From an uncultured Muribaculaceae bacterium (GTDB taxonomy: Bacteria > Bacteroidota > Bacteroidia > Bacteroidales > Muribaculaceae): a stretch of 64,000 nt of DNA. Where the stretch lies: contig CANCXM010000008.1 in NCBI GenBank assembly GCA_947381945.1, forward strand, positions 35,613 through 99,612. Reading direction: 5' to 3'. Shown piece after piece: positions 43,101 through 51,002 of this stretch. The number at the start of each line of letters is the position of its first letter. Within the stretch, counting starts at the first letter, position 1. The notes beneath the pieces are model-generated. The model had not been told where the DNA came from. It made no database searches and saw nothing but the letters and a program-made list of their open reading frames with translations. Made by a program: the position numbers and the translations under genes.

Positions 43101-43333
43101 ACCTTACATTCCTCCACAGTAGCCTGAAAGATGGGATTTCCCGATTCACCGGCATCGTCGAGCGCGGTGGCCGTCGGAAGATTGAGGCGTAGCACAAGGC
43201 CGGGGCCGTCGGGCTGCGGAGCGGCAGGCCCAGACAGTTCGTCGGAACACGACACCGAGGAGCCGAGGAGCACGGCGGCAGCCATCACGCCTGCGACAAT
43301 TTGCCTGAGACCGTTTAATGTGCGTGTTATCAT
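40154..43333 (-). CDS. Very large fimbrial accessory/tip lipoprotein
   Basis: 1059 residues from the ATG at 43333, whose ATGA overlaps the stop of the anchor gene (43330-43333), so the two are translationally coupled; upstream ATGs would give no sensible signal. The lipobox is LGSSVSCSD (C29). Residues 40-400 resemble Mfa/Fim accessory proteins (GPGLVLRLNLPTAT, SPGSYHIYVVANMNVDGIT). The second half is Trp/Tyr/Asn-rich (NNWNDGWYGDAQSQDG, SGWYYYDLSENALG) with no family I recognise, and is markedly AT-richer than the first half. Position after the anchor and before the CBM-bearing protein fits a shaft-tip adaptor or adhesin. The role is inferred from operon context. Confidence 0.6.
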   Translation of the reverse strand: MITRTLNGLRQIVAGVMAAAVLLGSSVSCSDELSGPAAPQPDGPGLVLRLNLPTATALDDAGESGNPIFQATVEECKVNSLRFLAFPVDGDGDFLSEDLEPGRDFTHEQWQNYQIEISPGSYHIYVVANMNVDGITNEKAIKAQIIRYKSGDDIALPEAGNIPMVYEPQGDNAVVTIDKARTELSASLQFTCVKVDLNLIFDIDNEDTKVQFGTHRLRLTAINGKRLSEATTLVWGGDYSARPVGKGKEGFDFGNVSEGKYYTSWTRTDANAGLTDKTVISDLAGESADNTAQLDKWLFRSTLYLPERYVATDAEQSELTVDGELLDVSGSSIDINTQFSIPLGHRKSETEVMVLPRSTYYEIIGDIVSLGKMDLNLFVSVKDWTPEAILADFIHTTLAVSKTKAKVTSKETDFITYETNAFTVDFGCEATVNVNGEELPLIVAYKHDQTARRIDFRVNPEIPLSAFVGDNYITIDGKKVKLESEGNQKVFIKAGNIKKYLDVHYVVGPYFEVTPDEHIIQWSVNETVGSDYFLRSFDFETNLGGIIVEWLDSNGEWIEKNIEAGGIVDGIGNSKLNVSCADETVAIGKIEVRAQTNPVTTTVHTFRVRPRGFAGMTDGEREEYARLAEILTVTVRPDNDNYRICFRAINDRQSGWWNQDGAGKFYMSLFPFFGTASEGGDNNWNDGWYGDAQSQDGFIKVVCRRTSDWAECSINIYNNRIGSIPNNRYKYFKLPSDSHRYFYLYSKLENDEKVDVDLVNKNQVDKEYNKSGNIISVQNTEKGTHPIGDDYVLSTEIGEGSDLTVPHENNHLIYIYSQMGETFGMKIPIEDVWNYTSWGTEPMVSDNTNSGWYYYDLSENALGINQADKANPPKEVKDPITPFPGETLVMFSHSAYAITSHRCTHHMEPGIPLFDYEDKEGWIVYDPSSPSKYMIYDDKPEILDIDYIVYTKYELAAWFVPFGVSHVEATAGYSLTMWDIADCTKVEGEWWKTVIRLKAVKGETNKYLRLKPMPAGNEINLADETDCQILFNGNNYDSSNNIGYYDGSWHPGRPSGVNQ

Positions 43334-44451
43334 AAGCTGACGTTCTGTATGCGTTTTGACCATGAGAGGAGTGAGATGGAGAGGCGGGCATACTGCCATG
43401 TGCCGTCCTTAAGGAAGAAGTCGAGATGATAGTCATACTCGCGGTCGAGAAATTCCTGAGGCGTGTAGTTGTAGAATTCGAACGCACCTCTGCCCTGCGC
43501 GAGGCAATCGGGAAGATTTATCTGTGCCACCTGTTCACCGGTTTTGCGGCTGACGATGACGAGACGCGCGTTGCGGTCGTTGTCGGCAGGATCGGAATAG
43601 TGCATGAGGCGGTTGAAAGCGATGCCATAGTGGGCGGTGCGCTCCGCGATGGCGCGCGAACCTCTGCCGGGAGCCTTGGAGCCGGTGCCCCCTTCAGAGG
43701 TTCCGTCGTCAAAATCGGTGGTCCAGGCTGCATAGGGAGTATAGGTCAGTTCCTCGTCATCGAGAAGCGAATTATCATGACCGGTGGTGCCGTTACGGTC
43801 GGTGATTGTCACGTCGAAATCATCGTGGGAGATAGCGGCGGGATTGTCGAGCTGATGAAGGCTGACGGTGAGATTGTTGGTGTTGCGCATGAGCGAGATT
43901 GTATGCTCGGCTTGCTCCATGTCGGTGATTCTGACCGGTGTGGTGCTCATTCCGTGCCAGAGGGTGTCGAGATGTACGCCCTGATGCTCCACCCGGCCAT
44001 TGACGCGGTCGAGGCGGATGTTGAGATTCTCTTTCGGATGTCCGGCGGAAAACTCCGTGCGGCGGAACTTCGCACCCGGAGCTGCATTGATCTCATCCGT
44101 CCCCTTCTGATGGGCGACGGCTATGAAGCTATAGACACCCTCCGGAAGCGAAAGGTGCATCTTGTAGCCCTCGGCGGCGAGTGGCGACGAAGAGGCAGTG
44201 TTGAATTCCTCCTTCTCGGTGACGTAACGGCCGTTTTCGTCAAACACATAGACGGTGACACCTCCGACGTGGTGACGGAACATGTCGGCACGCTGGACAT
44301 TATAGTCATACACAAACGTCAGGTCGACCCCCTCGGGACATTCCGGGAGATCATCGTGCATCAGCGAGCAGCTTACCGATGCCGTAAAGGCAAGCGCCGT
44401 CATCGCCGCCACGGCCATACACTTTTTTATGCTGTGAAATATTCGGTTCAT
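43330..44451 (-). CDS. Mfa2/FimB-like fimbrial anchor lipoprotein
   Basis: 373 residues, lipoprotein signal ending at C28 (TASVSCSLMHDDLPEC), which is the usual opening of the Mfa2 family. Later signatures include GGVTVYVFDENGRYV, YSFIAVAHQ and the C-terminal strand LLSWSKRIQNVSL. Mfa2-type proteins sit at the base of the fimbria, tether it to the outer membrane and limit its length. The gene follows the fimbrillin after a 374-nt gap with a hairpin, and couples to the next gene by a 4-nt overlap. Confidence 0.85.
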   Translation of the reverse strand: MNRIFHSIKKCMAVAAMTALAFTASVSCSLMHDDLPECPEGVDLTFVYDYNVQRADMFRHHVGGVTVYVFDENGRYVTEKEEFNTASSSPLAAEGYKMHLSLPEGVYSFIAVAHQKGTDEINAAPGAKFRRTEFSAGHPKENLNIRLDRVNGRVEHQGVHLDTLWHGMSTTPVRITDMEQAEHTISLMRNTNNLTVSLHQLDNPAAISHDDFDVTITDRNGTTGHDNSLLDDEELTYTPYAAWTTDFDDGTSEGGTGSKAPGRGSRAIAERTAHYGIAFNRLMHYSDPADNDRNARLVIVSRKTGEQVAQINLPDCLAQGRGAFEFYNYTPQEFLDREYDYHLDFFLKDGTWQYARLSISLLSWSKRIQNVSL

Positions 44452-44540
44452 CGGTCTGTTATGAGATAATTGATTTAGTTTATTTATAGAGAATCAGTCT
44501 ATTTATGATGAAAGTGATGAATAGTCATATTCGGAGAGCT

Positions 44541-44568
44541 TGTAGGGACGCACTGTAGCGCGTATGCC
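44541..44568 (+). repeat. Single copy of the REP-like 28-nt element
   Basis: Begins TGTAGGGACGCACTGTAG and ends CGTATGCC; one base differs from the arm at 12752-12779. Unlike that site there is no inverted partner nearby. Confidence 0.75.
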
Positions 44569-44657
44569 AAACCGGATGGTTGTGCCGCTGCAATGAGACA
44601 ACGGAATGTTACGAGGAGACGGGTTGAGTGGCGAGAAGAGCATGAAGAGTAAAAGAT

Positions 44658-44695
44658 GGGGGAGCGACGGATATTTGGAGTTTGATCGCTCCCCC
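44658..44695 (-). terminator. Hairpin downstream of the fimbrillin gene, possible partial terminator
   Basis: GGGGGAGCGA (44658-44667) pairs perfectly with TCGCTCCCCC (44686-44695). On the minus-strand message the stem is followed by ATCTTTTACTC, a modest U-run. Located after fimbrillin and before the anchor, it could let most transcripts stop after the abundant subunit. Confidence 0.55.
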
Positions 44696-44825
44696 GGGCT
44701 TAGTTATATGAGAAATGAGTTATATGAGAATTGTTTTATGTGTCAGCAGCTTTAGTTTATATGAGAAGTAAAGAAAAGTGTTATATGAGAATAGTTAAGC
44801 CTAACTGACATTGTGCATTCTTTGA

Positions 44826-46478
44826 TTAGAGAGTGATGTTCTGGACGCGCTTAGCCCAAGAGTGCATATTCACCTTAAATGAAAGGTAATAAGTCTTTTC
44901 ATCATCGGGTGTATTCGGAGTCTCGGGAACTACAGGTGAACCAAGAGTCTTGATGTCATTTACAGCAAGTTCATACCAGTTGTTGCGGACCATACCATAA
45001 CGGCCGAGATAATTGTTATTTGCAAGAGTTGCATTTGTTTCCAAGCCATAGGTAGGTTCAGTCGAAGTCCAAGGGGTATAAGTCTGGCCGAAATGCTGAA
45101 TACGTGCGACATAGTAGCACTCACCGTTGAGATAGGTATTGATGCTACCAATGCTCTCATTAATAGCCTCAATCTCTTCCGCAGTAAGATTATTACCGTC
45201 ATAAGTCACATCACCAACCTCAATGGTATGCTTACCTGCAGTTGCAGAAACAGATGTGTTTGTGGCAAATGTGTACTTATCTCCGTCTTTCTTATCCTCA
45301 AAAAGTTTGATAGCTTCAGCCTTAACAAGATTCTGCATACCTTCTTTATTGTAGATAACACTGCTTGCTCCAACTGTATAGAATGTTTCCGGTGAGCCTC
45401 CTTCAGGAGCAAACGAAGCCTTGAACACTACACGGGTAGTCTGGCTTTGATGCTGATTTGCAACATCAAACGTATTCTCAAGGCAATAGCCTTTTGCACT
45501 TGCATCAAGATTTATCTGATTCTCAGACACAGTATTGAAAACAGTTTTGGTTGCTGATGCTAATACTTGCTCATCATAATTGGGGTCAATTGCCCAGTAG
45601 ATACGGTCACTGTCTTCACTATAAAAACGAGGGCCGGACTTTGCAGTTGTCATTGCTGATTTAAAATCCTTCCAAGTACTAAAGCTTGAAACATTACGAA
45701 CAAGATATGATGTCTTATTTGTCACATCAAGCGCCCATTTCTGAATAGTCGGTACATATTTTTTGTTGTCGATTGTAACAGAGGCGGTAGTAGGAACTGT
45801 AACGGTCACTTTAGCTACACCACGTTCAACATAAATTTCTGCGGCAGTAGCTGCCTTAGCTTCTGCTTCAGTTGCTTTAATCTGATTTCTATTCAGTTTT
45901 ACCAAAGTCTGAGCACCACCATTAACATAAAGAGGAGCATTTGTCATATAAAACCCATTGCTATTCTTCATGACATCCATATCAACAGGCTTTAAAGTCA
46001 GCTCTGAGAACTTCTTGCCCTTTTCAAAATGTTCCTCTGCATCAGCATCGTTAAGGACCACAAGAGCCCAAAGATTATCTGCCGGGGCCTCCTCAATCTT
46101 TGCTACAGTCTGTGCTGTAGACGTCACATTATCCATCTCAGTGCCTTCCATATTCCAAGGCTTAAGATTATCAATGTTATAGACACCCGAAACAATCGCC
46201 TCGGATTCAACACCGTTACCTTCACCCTTGAAAATTACAAGGTAAGCTTTTTTAACCTGATACTCCGAAGCTTCACCATCATAGAATTGATCGTTGGACT
46301 GATCATCAGCGCGGCTCATCGAGCTGCTTACAGTAGGCAGGTTAATTGCGATGTTAACATAGCTTGTGCCCTGTGTTTCAACGCCATTGTTGTTACCATT
46401 GTTGGCGGGTTCGTCGCTGCTGCATGATGCGAGAAGGATGCAGCATGTGCCGACCGAAAAAAGATTTTTCAGTTTCAT
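44826..46478 (-). CDS. Mfa1/FimA-type major fimbrillin (type V pilin)
   Basis: 550 residues, lipoprotein signal ending at C19 (ILLASCSSDE). Fimbrillin features are NIAINLPT near 42, the ERGVAKVTVTV strand near 215, GRYGMVRNNWYELAVNDI near 490, and the conserved end YLSFKVNMHSWAKRVQNITL. Type V pilins are exported as lipoproteins and trimmed after an Arg by a trypsin-like protease; R56 in SSSMSRADDQ is a good candidate site. The gene is AT-richer than the accessory genes, as is common for variable surface antigens. It follows the DUF3575/DUF3868 pair after 284 nt. Confidence 0.87.
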   Translation of the reverse strand: MKLKNLFSVGTCCILLASCSSDEPANNGNNNGVETQGTSYVNIAINLPTVSSSMSRADDQSNDQFYDGEASEYQVKKAYLVIFKGEGNGVESEAIVSGVYNIDNLKPWNMEGTEMDNVTSTAQTVAKIEEAPADNLWALVVLNDADAEEHFEKGKKFSELTLKPVDMDVMKNSNGFYMTNAPLYVNGGAQTLVKLNRNQIKATEAEAKAATAAEIYVERGVAKVTVTVPTTASVTIDNKKYVPTIQKWALDVTNKTSYLVRNVSSFSTWKDFKSAMTTAKSGPRFYSEDSDRIYWAIDPNYDEQVLASATKTVFNTVSENQINLDASAKGYCLENTFDVANQHQSQTTRVVFKASFAPEGGSPETFYTVGASSVIYNKEGMQNLVKAEAIKLFEDKKDGDKYTFATNTSVSATAGKHTIEVGDVTYDGNNLTAEEIEAINESIGSINTYLNGECYYVARIQHFGQTYTPWTSTEPTYGLETNATLANNNYLGRYGMVRNNWYELAVNDIKTLGSPVVPETPNTPDDEKTYYLSFKVNMHSWAKRVQNITL

Positions 46479-46762
46479 AAATGAAATGTGATTAAAAAAT
46501 TTAGTTAAATGAGTATGATATAAGAATTACATAAATTCAGTCTATAAGCTGAAAACCGATATATCTATTATCCGGGGTTAATTATTGGAAAATAGGTTGG
46601 TTATATATGGTGATGAGTGTTGATCAGATAAAGATGACAGACGCAGATATTAAATATATGGGAAATCGTAGGATTCAATAGATTCAGATAAACGATTGTC
46701 TCACAAAATCAAAATTCGGTCTATATCTTATGGCGAAACATATCTGTAAGTCGCGAATACGT

Positions 46763-48223
46763 CTATTCGTCCGACAAACGGAGCTGTTTGAGGTTGGTTT
46801 TCGCTTCTTCAAGTCCTGCATCGGCAGCGCGGGAGATGAATTCGCGGGCTTTTTCGCGGTCACCCTGCCTGTAGGCAAGGATGCCACGCAGATGGATGGC
46901 TTCGGTCGAATCGCCGGCACGTTCAAGATAGCGCGAGGCGGATGCAAGGTTGCCGGAAAGGAGCGAGGCCGAGGCTGCATTGAGATTTGCCACAGGGTCG
47001 GCGGGATACATCCTGACGGCTGTCTCCATGACCTCGTTGTAGGCCTGAGATCCCGGCTCGTAGGTCGCCGCCACGCCAAACATCTCGTTGAGACTCAACT
47101 GCTGAGGCTTTGTCTTGATAATCTCGCGGGCTTCCTCGACGGTGAAGGGGCGGACGGTGTAGCTGACAGTATAGTCGCTGTGGCGGAGCGCCGGATACCA
47201 GTTTTCGAGTATATATTTATATGTGGCGGGAAATTTCGTCTTGATTTCGCGGTCCTTGCGGTCGGGTTCGAGGTCCGAATCAATGATTGCGAGGATGGCA
47301 CTGCGATCGGGGAGGCCGACAGAGTCGGTGGCAAACTTGCGGAATCCCTCCCAGTCCTCAGGCGTGGATTGCACGGTGAAGATGGACGACGGGAAACTGT
47401 AGAGCGACCCGACATAGTCGCGGAGGGCAGCCGCACGTCCCGAAGCCAGACGGTCGTTGTTGGCGTAGGAACCCTCAGGCGAGGCATAACCGTGGATTGA
47501 GATTGCAGTGATAGAGGCGTTGGGATCGGTGCGGACAACGTCGATTGTGGCCAATATCTGTGAAAGCTCGCGGCGGTTGTTGCGGTAGTCGGGGCGTATA
47601 TCAGTCTTGTTGACAGGGAAATCAAGGAATGCACGGCCCGAATATTCGCGGTGCTTCTCGGCCTCGACTGCGGGGACTATGAAGCTCACGATTGGCTCGG
47701 GAAGCGGACGGTCGTCAATCTCAGCAATCATGCGCGTGTCCTGTGCGAGAAGATTTCCGCAACCGCAGAGGTCTTCGGCAATGCTGACCGATGATAGCTG
47801 CATCCAGTCAGCGTAAGGGCAGGAGGCTGAGTAGGCTACTGTCTGTGGCTTCCCTTCGTCGCGGCGGACCACTATTGCCGAACTATCAACGGGTCGCGGA
47901 GTGGCCGAGCGGTGGGAGCGTTCCCACTTAATCTGCTGCCTGCGTCCGTTGACTATAATCTGCGGAAGGACCACTGTGTCGCCCTCCTGACTGTAGAGCA
48001 ACGGAGTGTAGACCGCCTGGCGGCCTGAATGGAGCTCAAGGCTGTCGAGACTCAGGTTGAAGGCCACTTTCATCCGGCTGCCGTCGCGCCCCACCCTCAC
48101 GTCGCGCGGTGTGACACTGAAATCGGCAATGTCAGCCGCGACTGGGATTCCGGGCAGACCGCAGATGGCCAAGGCTATCGCTGTCAGTCGGGTTGAGAAG
48201 TATTTTGTCCTGAATTGGTTCAT
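46763..48223 (-). CDS. DUF3868/OmpA-like protein of the fimbrial operon
   Basis: 486 residues from the ATG at 48223, where a signal peptide starts (MNQFRTKYFSTRLTAIALAI); the frame extends upstream to 48310 without one. The N-terminal domain (DVRVGRDGSRMKVAFNLSLD, VVLPQIIVNGRRQQIKWE) is the DUF3868 type. The middle has an OmpA-like peptidoglycan-binding motif (ISIHGYASPEGSYANNDRLASGRA). The C-terminus contains two TPR-like repeats (NLNAASASLLSGNLASASRYL, LRGILAYRQGDREKAREF). Such proteins regularly accompany Mfa-type fimbriae together with DUF3575 proteins; an assembly or anchoring role is inferred. Confidence 0.8.
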   Translation of the reverse strand: MNQFRTKYFSTRLTAIALAICGLPGIPVAADIADFSVTPRDVRVGRDGSRMKVAFNLSLDSLELHSGRQAVYTPLLYSQEGDTVVLPQIIVNGRRQQIKWERSHRSATPRPVDSSAIVVRRDEGKPQTVAYSASCPYADWMQLSSVSIAEDLCGCGNLLAQDTRMIAEIDDRPLPEPIVSFIVPAVEAEKHREYSGRAFLDFPVNKTDIRPDYRNNRRELSQILATIDVVRTDPNASITAISIHGYASPEGSYANNDRLASGRAAALRDYVGSLYSFPSSIFTVQSTPEDWEGFRKFATDSVGLPDRSAILAIIDSDLEPDRKDREIKTKFPATYKYILENWYPALRHSDYTVSYTVRPFTVEEAREIIKTKPQQLSLNEMFGVAATYEPGSQAYNEVMETAVRMYPADPVANLNAASASLLSGNLASASRYLERAGDSTEAIHLRGILAYRQGDREKAREFISRAADAGLEEAKTNLKQLRLSDE

Positions 48224-48330
48224 TATTGGAAAAGAAATTGTGTCAGAAATGATTGGAGAGGCCGCAGTCCCGTCAGTCTGAACTGTTTCGCGACGGAGCG
48301 TTGACGGCATGAGGTGAGAATGATTGGAGA

Positions 48331-48918
48331 TTAGAACAGGTAGACGGCACTGATTGCCACCTTTGTGGGACCGACATAATTGCGGTGGTTCTTTTTCAGA
48401 CAGCGGTCACAACGCCCGTAGAGCTTGTAAGGGCTGTAGGCATAACCGAGACCTATGGAAGCCTCGATGTTCCAATGGCGCGAAAGGATCCATTGGTATC
48501 CGTAGGTGAGGCCGGCTCCTATGTACCAACCTTCGTAGTGTCGTCCATTCTCCGTCTTTGGCAGTAGGCCGAATGGAAGGTCTACGTTGCGGACATTGTA
48601 TTGTCCGCCAAGCGCGTGGATTCCGAAGAAGTGACCGTCGAATTTCTCGCATGGCCACCAGCGGAACTCCGGTTCCACAGCCCAGACACGCACCCTTTTT
48701 CCTCCTGAGAAGGTCCAGGGATTCAAAGCGCCGAAAATCTGGACAGTGCTTTGACGACCGACACCGATTTCACTTCCGGCATTGATAGTGGTCGTGGCCC
48801 AACCGAGGATATTGGTCTTCAAAGCGACCTCCTGGGCAGACGATTCCACAGTCATTCCGGCCGACAGAAGAGCTGCCACTGCAAGCGTCTTTGTCAGAAC
48901 GTTGGCGAGCGGTTTCAT
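48331..48918 (-). CDS. DUF3575 outer-membrane protein of the fimbrial operon
   Basis: 195 residues with a signal peptide (about 1-29, TVESSAQE). The DUF3575 pattern is clear: VALKTNILGWATTTINAGSE, then VEPEFRWWPCEKFDGHFFGI, GWYIGAGLTYGYQWILSRHW and the closing strand VGPTKVAISAVYLF, which ends like a barrel. It is the first gene of the fimbrial operon, 107 nt before DUF3868, with a leader of about 210 nt that carries one TTATATGAGAA motif. Exact function unknown; these proteins travel with Mfa-type fimbriae. Confidence 0.83.
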   Translation of the reverse strand: MKPLANVLTKTLAVAALLSAGMTVESSAQEVALKTNILGWATTTINAGSEIGVGRQSTVQIFGALNPWTFSGGKRVRVWAVEPEFRWWPCEKFDGHFFGIHALGGQYNVRNVDLPFGLLPKTENGRHYEGWYIGAGLTYGYQWILSRHWNIEASIGLGYAYSPYKLYGRCDRCLKKNHRNYVGPTKVAISAVYLF

Positions 48919-49431
48919 TCCGTGAATAAGCTTCGGGTCTTAGCTGAAAAGGCTACGACAAAGCATACCTTTGGCTGTACAAGGTTAAACATATTTTTTT
49001 GATTATTGAAAAGAATAAAATTTCTAAGTATGATAAATTATAATCTCTGTAGTTTTCAATGGTGCCCTAATTTTGCAGCTTGTTTGAGTTATATGAGAAT
49101 AGGGCGGAATTGCTTGTCTTTTTTCTTTACGCGGACAAAGATAAGCAAAAAATTTTACCCCCCCCCATTTATTAACAGATTTTAACTAAAAATTATCCAA
49201 TTTCCGCATATTTCAACAAGTATATGTTAAAATAATAGAGGTAATGATATGGATTTTAGGCAAAAAGGGAAGAGAACAAAAAATTGCTGAAAAAATTTTT
49301 CACTTTTTTGTTACAATCCATCCGTGGCTCCGTTATGATAGGTGAAGGGCTGATTGAGGCCCGGGTTATGAGAGGTCATCAAGACGACCTCTGAATATGA
49401 TTTCAAATTCATCAACTTCATCCACCGACAA
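48919..49431. other. 513-nt divergent gap between fimbrial and sigma-factor operons
   Basis: Very AT-rich and gene-free. It holds one TTATATGAGAA (49089-49099), a minus-strand TATCTTTG (49136-49143) and a run of nine C on the plus strand (49158-49166). No convincing promoter for the plus-strand sigma gene was found. Confidence 0.55.
49136..49166 (-). promoter_or_regulatory. Candidate phase-variable promoter of the fimbrial operon
   Basis: On the minus strand TATCTTTG (49136-49143) is a good -7 element. The place where TTTG should stand, 19-20 nt upstream, is occupied by a run of nine G (49158-49166). Slippage in this tract would change the promoter's upstream spacing. Transcription from here would start near 49129, about 211 nt ahead of the DUF3575 start. 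Inference from position; no reads are available. Confidence 0.45.
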
Positions 49432-49941
49432 GTGACAACCGACATCCTTACATCCACCTTCATCAACTTCCGGGCCAAGCTGCGCAGCGTGGCTGCAGGG
49501 ATTGCGGGCACCGATGAGGCCGACGATGTGATTCACGACGCTTTCTGCCGCCTGTGGTCCCGCCGCCAGATTGTCGAGGATGAGACCCAGGCCATCAAGC
49601 TCACCTACACGGCTGTGCGCAATTCGGCCATCGACTCTCTCCGCCGTTCGCAGGCCCGGCCGACGGTGAGCATCGACGAATCGCAGCAGCTCCCCGAGAC
49701 GGACGACGGCGAAAGCGACCGCATCCGTGAGCAGGAGCAGACCTACGAGGCCGTCATTCGCCTCAGCCGCCGCGCCCTCAATCCCCGTCAGTTCGAGGTG
49801 TTCGAACTCCACGACATCCGTGGACTCGACTACGACGAGATTGCCGAATCTCTCGGGATGACTCCCGAATATGTGCGCGTCACCCTCAGCCGCGCCCGTA
49901 AAACAATCCGTGAACTTTACCGTAAAAACAACGAAGCATGA
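49432..49941 (+). CDS. ECF RNA polymerase sigma factor
   Basis: 169 residues. The start is taken as GTG 49432 because the frame holds no ATG between the stop at 49369 and this point. Region 2 is DEADDVIHDAFCRLWSRR with DNA-melting residues following (YTAVRNSAIDSLRR). Region 4 is the helix-turn-helix LNPRQFEVFELHDIRGLDYDEIAESLGMTPEYVRVTLSRARKTIR. The next gene overlaps by 4 nt (ATGA, 49938-49941) and looks like its anti-sigma factor. It lies divergent from the fimbrial operon, which makes that operon a possible target. Confidence 0.9.
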   Translation: MTTDILTSTFINFRAKLRSVAAGIAGTDEADDVIHDAFCRLWSRRQIVEDETQAIKLTYTAVRNSAIDSLRRSQARPTVSIDESQQLPETDDGESDRIREQEQTYEAVIRLSRRALNPRQFEVFELHDIRGLDYDEIAESLGMTPEYVRVTLSRARKTIRELYRKNNEA

Positions 49942-50480
49942 AACAGCATAATCCAACTCTCCCGGAATTGCTCGACCTCATCGAGAGATATTTCGACTGT
50001 TCGCTTTCCGACCCTGAGGAAGAGCAGTTGCGGGTCATCATAGCCCGCACCACTCTCTCCCATCCTGCCATCGACGAAGCGCGTGCCCTCATGGGCTTCC
50101 GCCTCCCCTCCTCTGCCACATCGAAGGCTTCCGGACAGTCCAATGTCCTTCCAGCTGACAGTCTGCCGGCCCACTCCCGCAAGCGCCTCTCCCTGCGCGC
50201 TGCAATCAGCATCGCAGCTTCCATTGCCGTCATCTTCGCCATTGGACTCCATCTGAGCCTAAACGCTCCGCTCCGTGGAGCGGCTCAGACGCAGTGTATC
50301 GCCTACGCCAACGGTGAACGCATCACCGACGAGGCCGACGTGATAAGATTGCTGACAGAGGACCTGCGCGAATTCAACGACGGTGTCGAGGAGGCTGACC
50401 GCAATCTCAACGATGAGCTCAACATCATCGCTCCGGTCATCGAAGACTACGAATCACCAATGCCTATGCTTGAAATCTGA
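49938..50480 (+). CDS. Probable membrane anti-sigma factor
   Basis: 180 residues. A cytoplasmic N-terminus (1-85, LPELLDLIERYFDCSLSDPEEEQL resembles anti-sigma domains) is followed by one membrane helix (about 89-107, AAISIAASIAVIFAIGLHL) and an acidic periplasmic tail. It overlaps the sigma factor stop by 4 nt, so the two are made together. It would hold the sigma factor inactive until an envelope signal arrives. The call rests on topology and position. Confidence 0.72.
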   Translation: MKQHNPTLPELLDLIERYFDCSLSDPEEEQLRVIIARTTLSHPAIDEARALMGFRLPSSATSKASGQSNVLPADSLPAHSRKRLSLRAAISIAASIAVIFAIGLHLSLNAPLRGAAQTQCIAYANGERITDEADVIRLLTEDLREFNDGVEEADRNLNDELNIIAPVIEDYESPMPMLEI

Positions 50481-50537
50481 GCCCACACCCCAGCAACCAA
50501 AGTGAAAAAACTCCACCTCACATTATACAGTTAAAAT

Positions 50538-51002
50538 ATGAAACGACTATTTATAGTAATGATGACCATGCTTGCTCTCAGGCTATGCGCCACCGCGCAG
50601 TCGGGATTGGAAATCAACAAGGTTTTCGGAGGAAAATACAGCTCCGACCCTACAGTCACCGAGACGATGATGAGCGGAAACCAGAATTTCCTGCGCAGCC
50701 ACAAACTGACCACCTTCGCCACTTTCAAGGGCAGCGCCGAAAAGTATGTACCAATAATTCAGCCTCTGGTAGTGGCCGACGGTGCCCATGCCACAGCACG
50801 GAATGTCCGCTACCGCGACGGCAAACTCCATTATGCGTTCTTCGTCCTCCCGCCAATAGAGAGCAATGGCAAAAAACTCAACCGCTACATCTATTATCTC
50901 AACAATGCAAAAGCAAAGAAACCGTCGGTGATGCTCATCTACTTCGACGGCACCATCAAAAACCAGGACGCAGAAGAACTCATCAAATCAATGGCGAGGT
51001 AG
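50538..51002 (+). CDS. Small exported protein of a conserved Bacteroidales family
   Basis: 154 residues with a signal peptide (1-20, LRLCATAQ). The mature start GLEINKVFGGKYSSDPTVTETMMSGNQ is a pattern I recall from a DUF6108-like family often found beside an ECF sigma/anti-sigma pair. No enzyme motif is visible. It lies 57 nt after the anti-sigma gene and is probably in the same operon. Function unknown. Confidence 0.6.
   Translation: MKRLFIVMMTMLALRLCATAQSGLEINKVFGGKYSSDPTVTETMMSGNQNFLRSHKLTTFATFKGSAEKYVPIIQPLVVADGAHATARNVRYRDGKLHYAFFVLPPIESNGKKLNRYIYYLNNAKAKKPSVMLIYFDGTIKNQDAEELIKSMAR

Larger units (their letters stand above)
44452..44825. other. 374-nt gap between fimbrillin and anchor genes
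   Basis: Gene-free. It holds four copies of TTATATGAGAA (44704-44714, 44720-44730, 44757-44767, 44781-44791), a 10-bp perfect hairpin (44658-44695) and one REP-like arm (44541-44568). The crowding of short elements in one spacer suggests post-transcriptional control of fimbrial stoichiometry. Confidence 0.6.

Noticed and set aside
43426..44469. 347-residue plus-strand frame opposite the Mfa2-like anchor gene
   Set aside because: The minus strand has a lipobox, the family opening and a 4-nt coupled neighbour; the plus frame has none.
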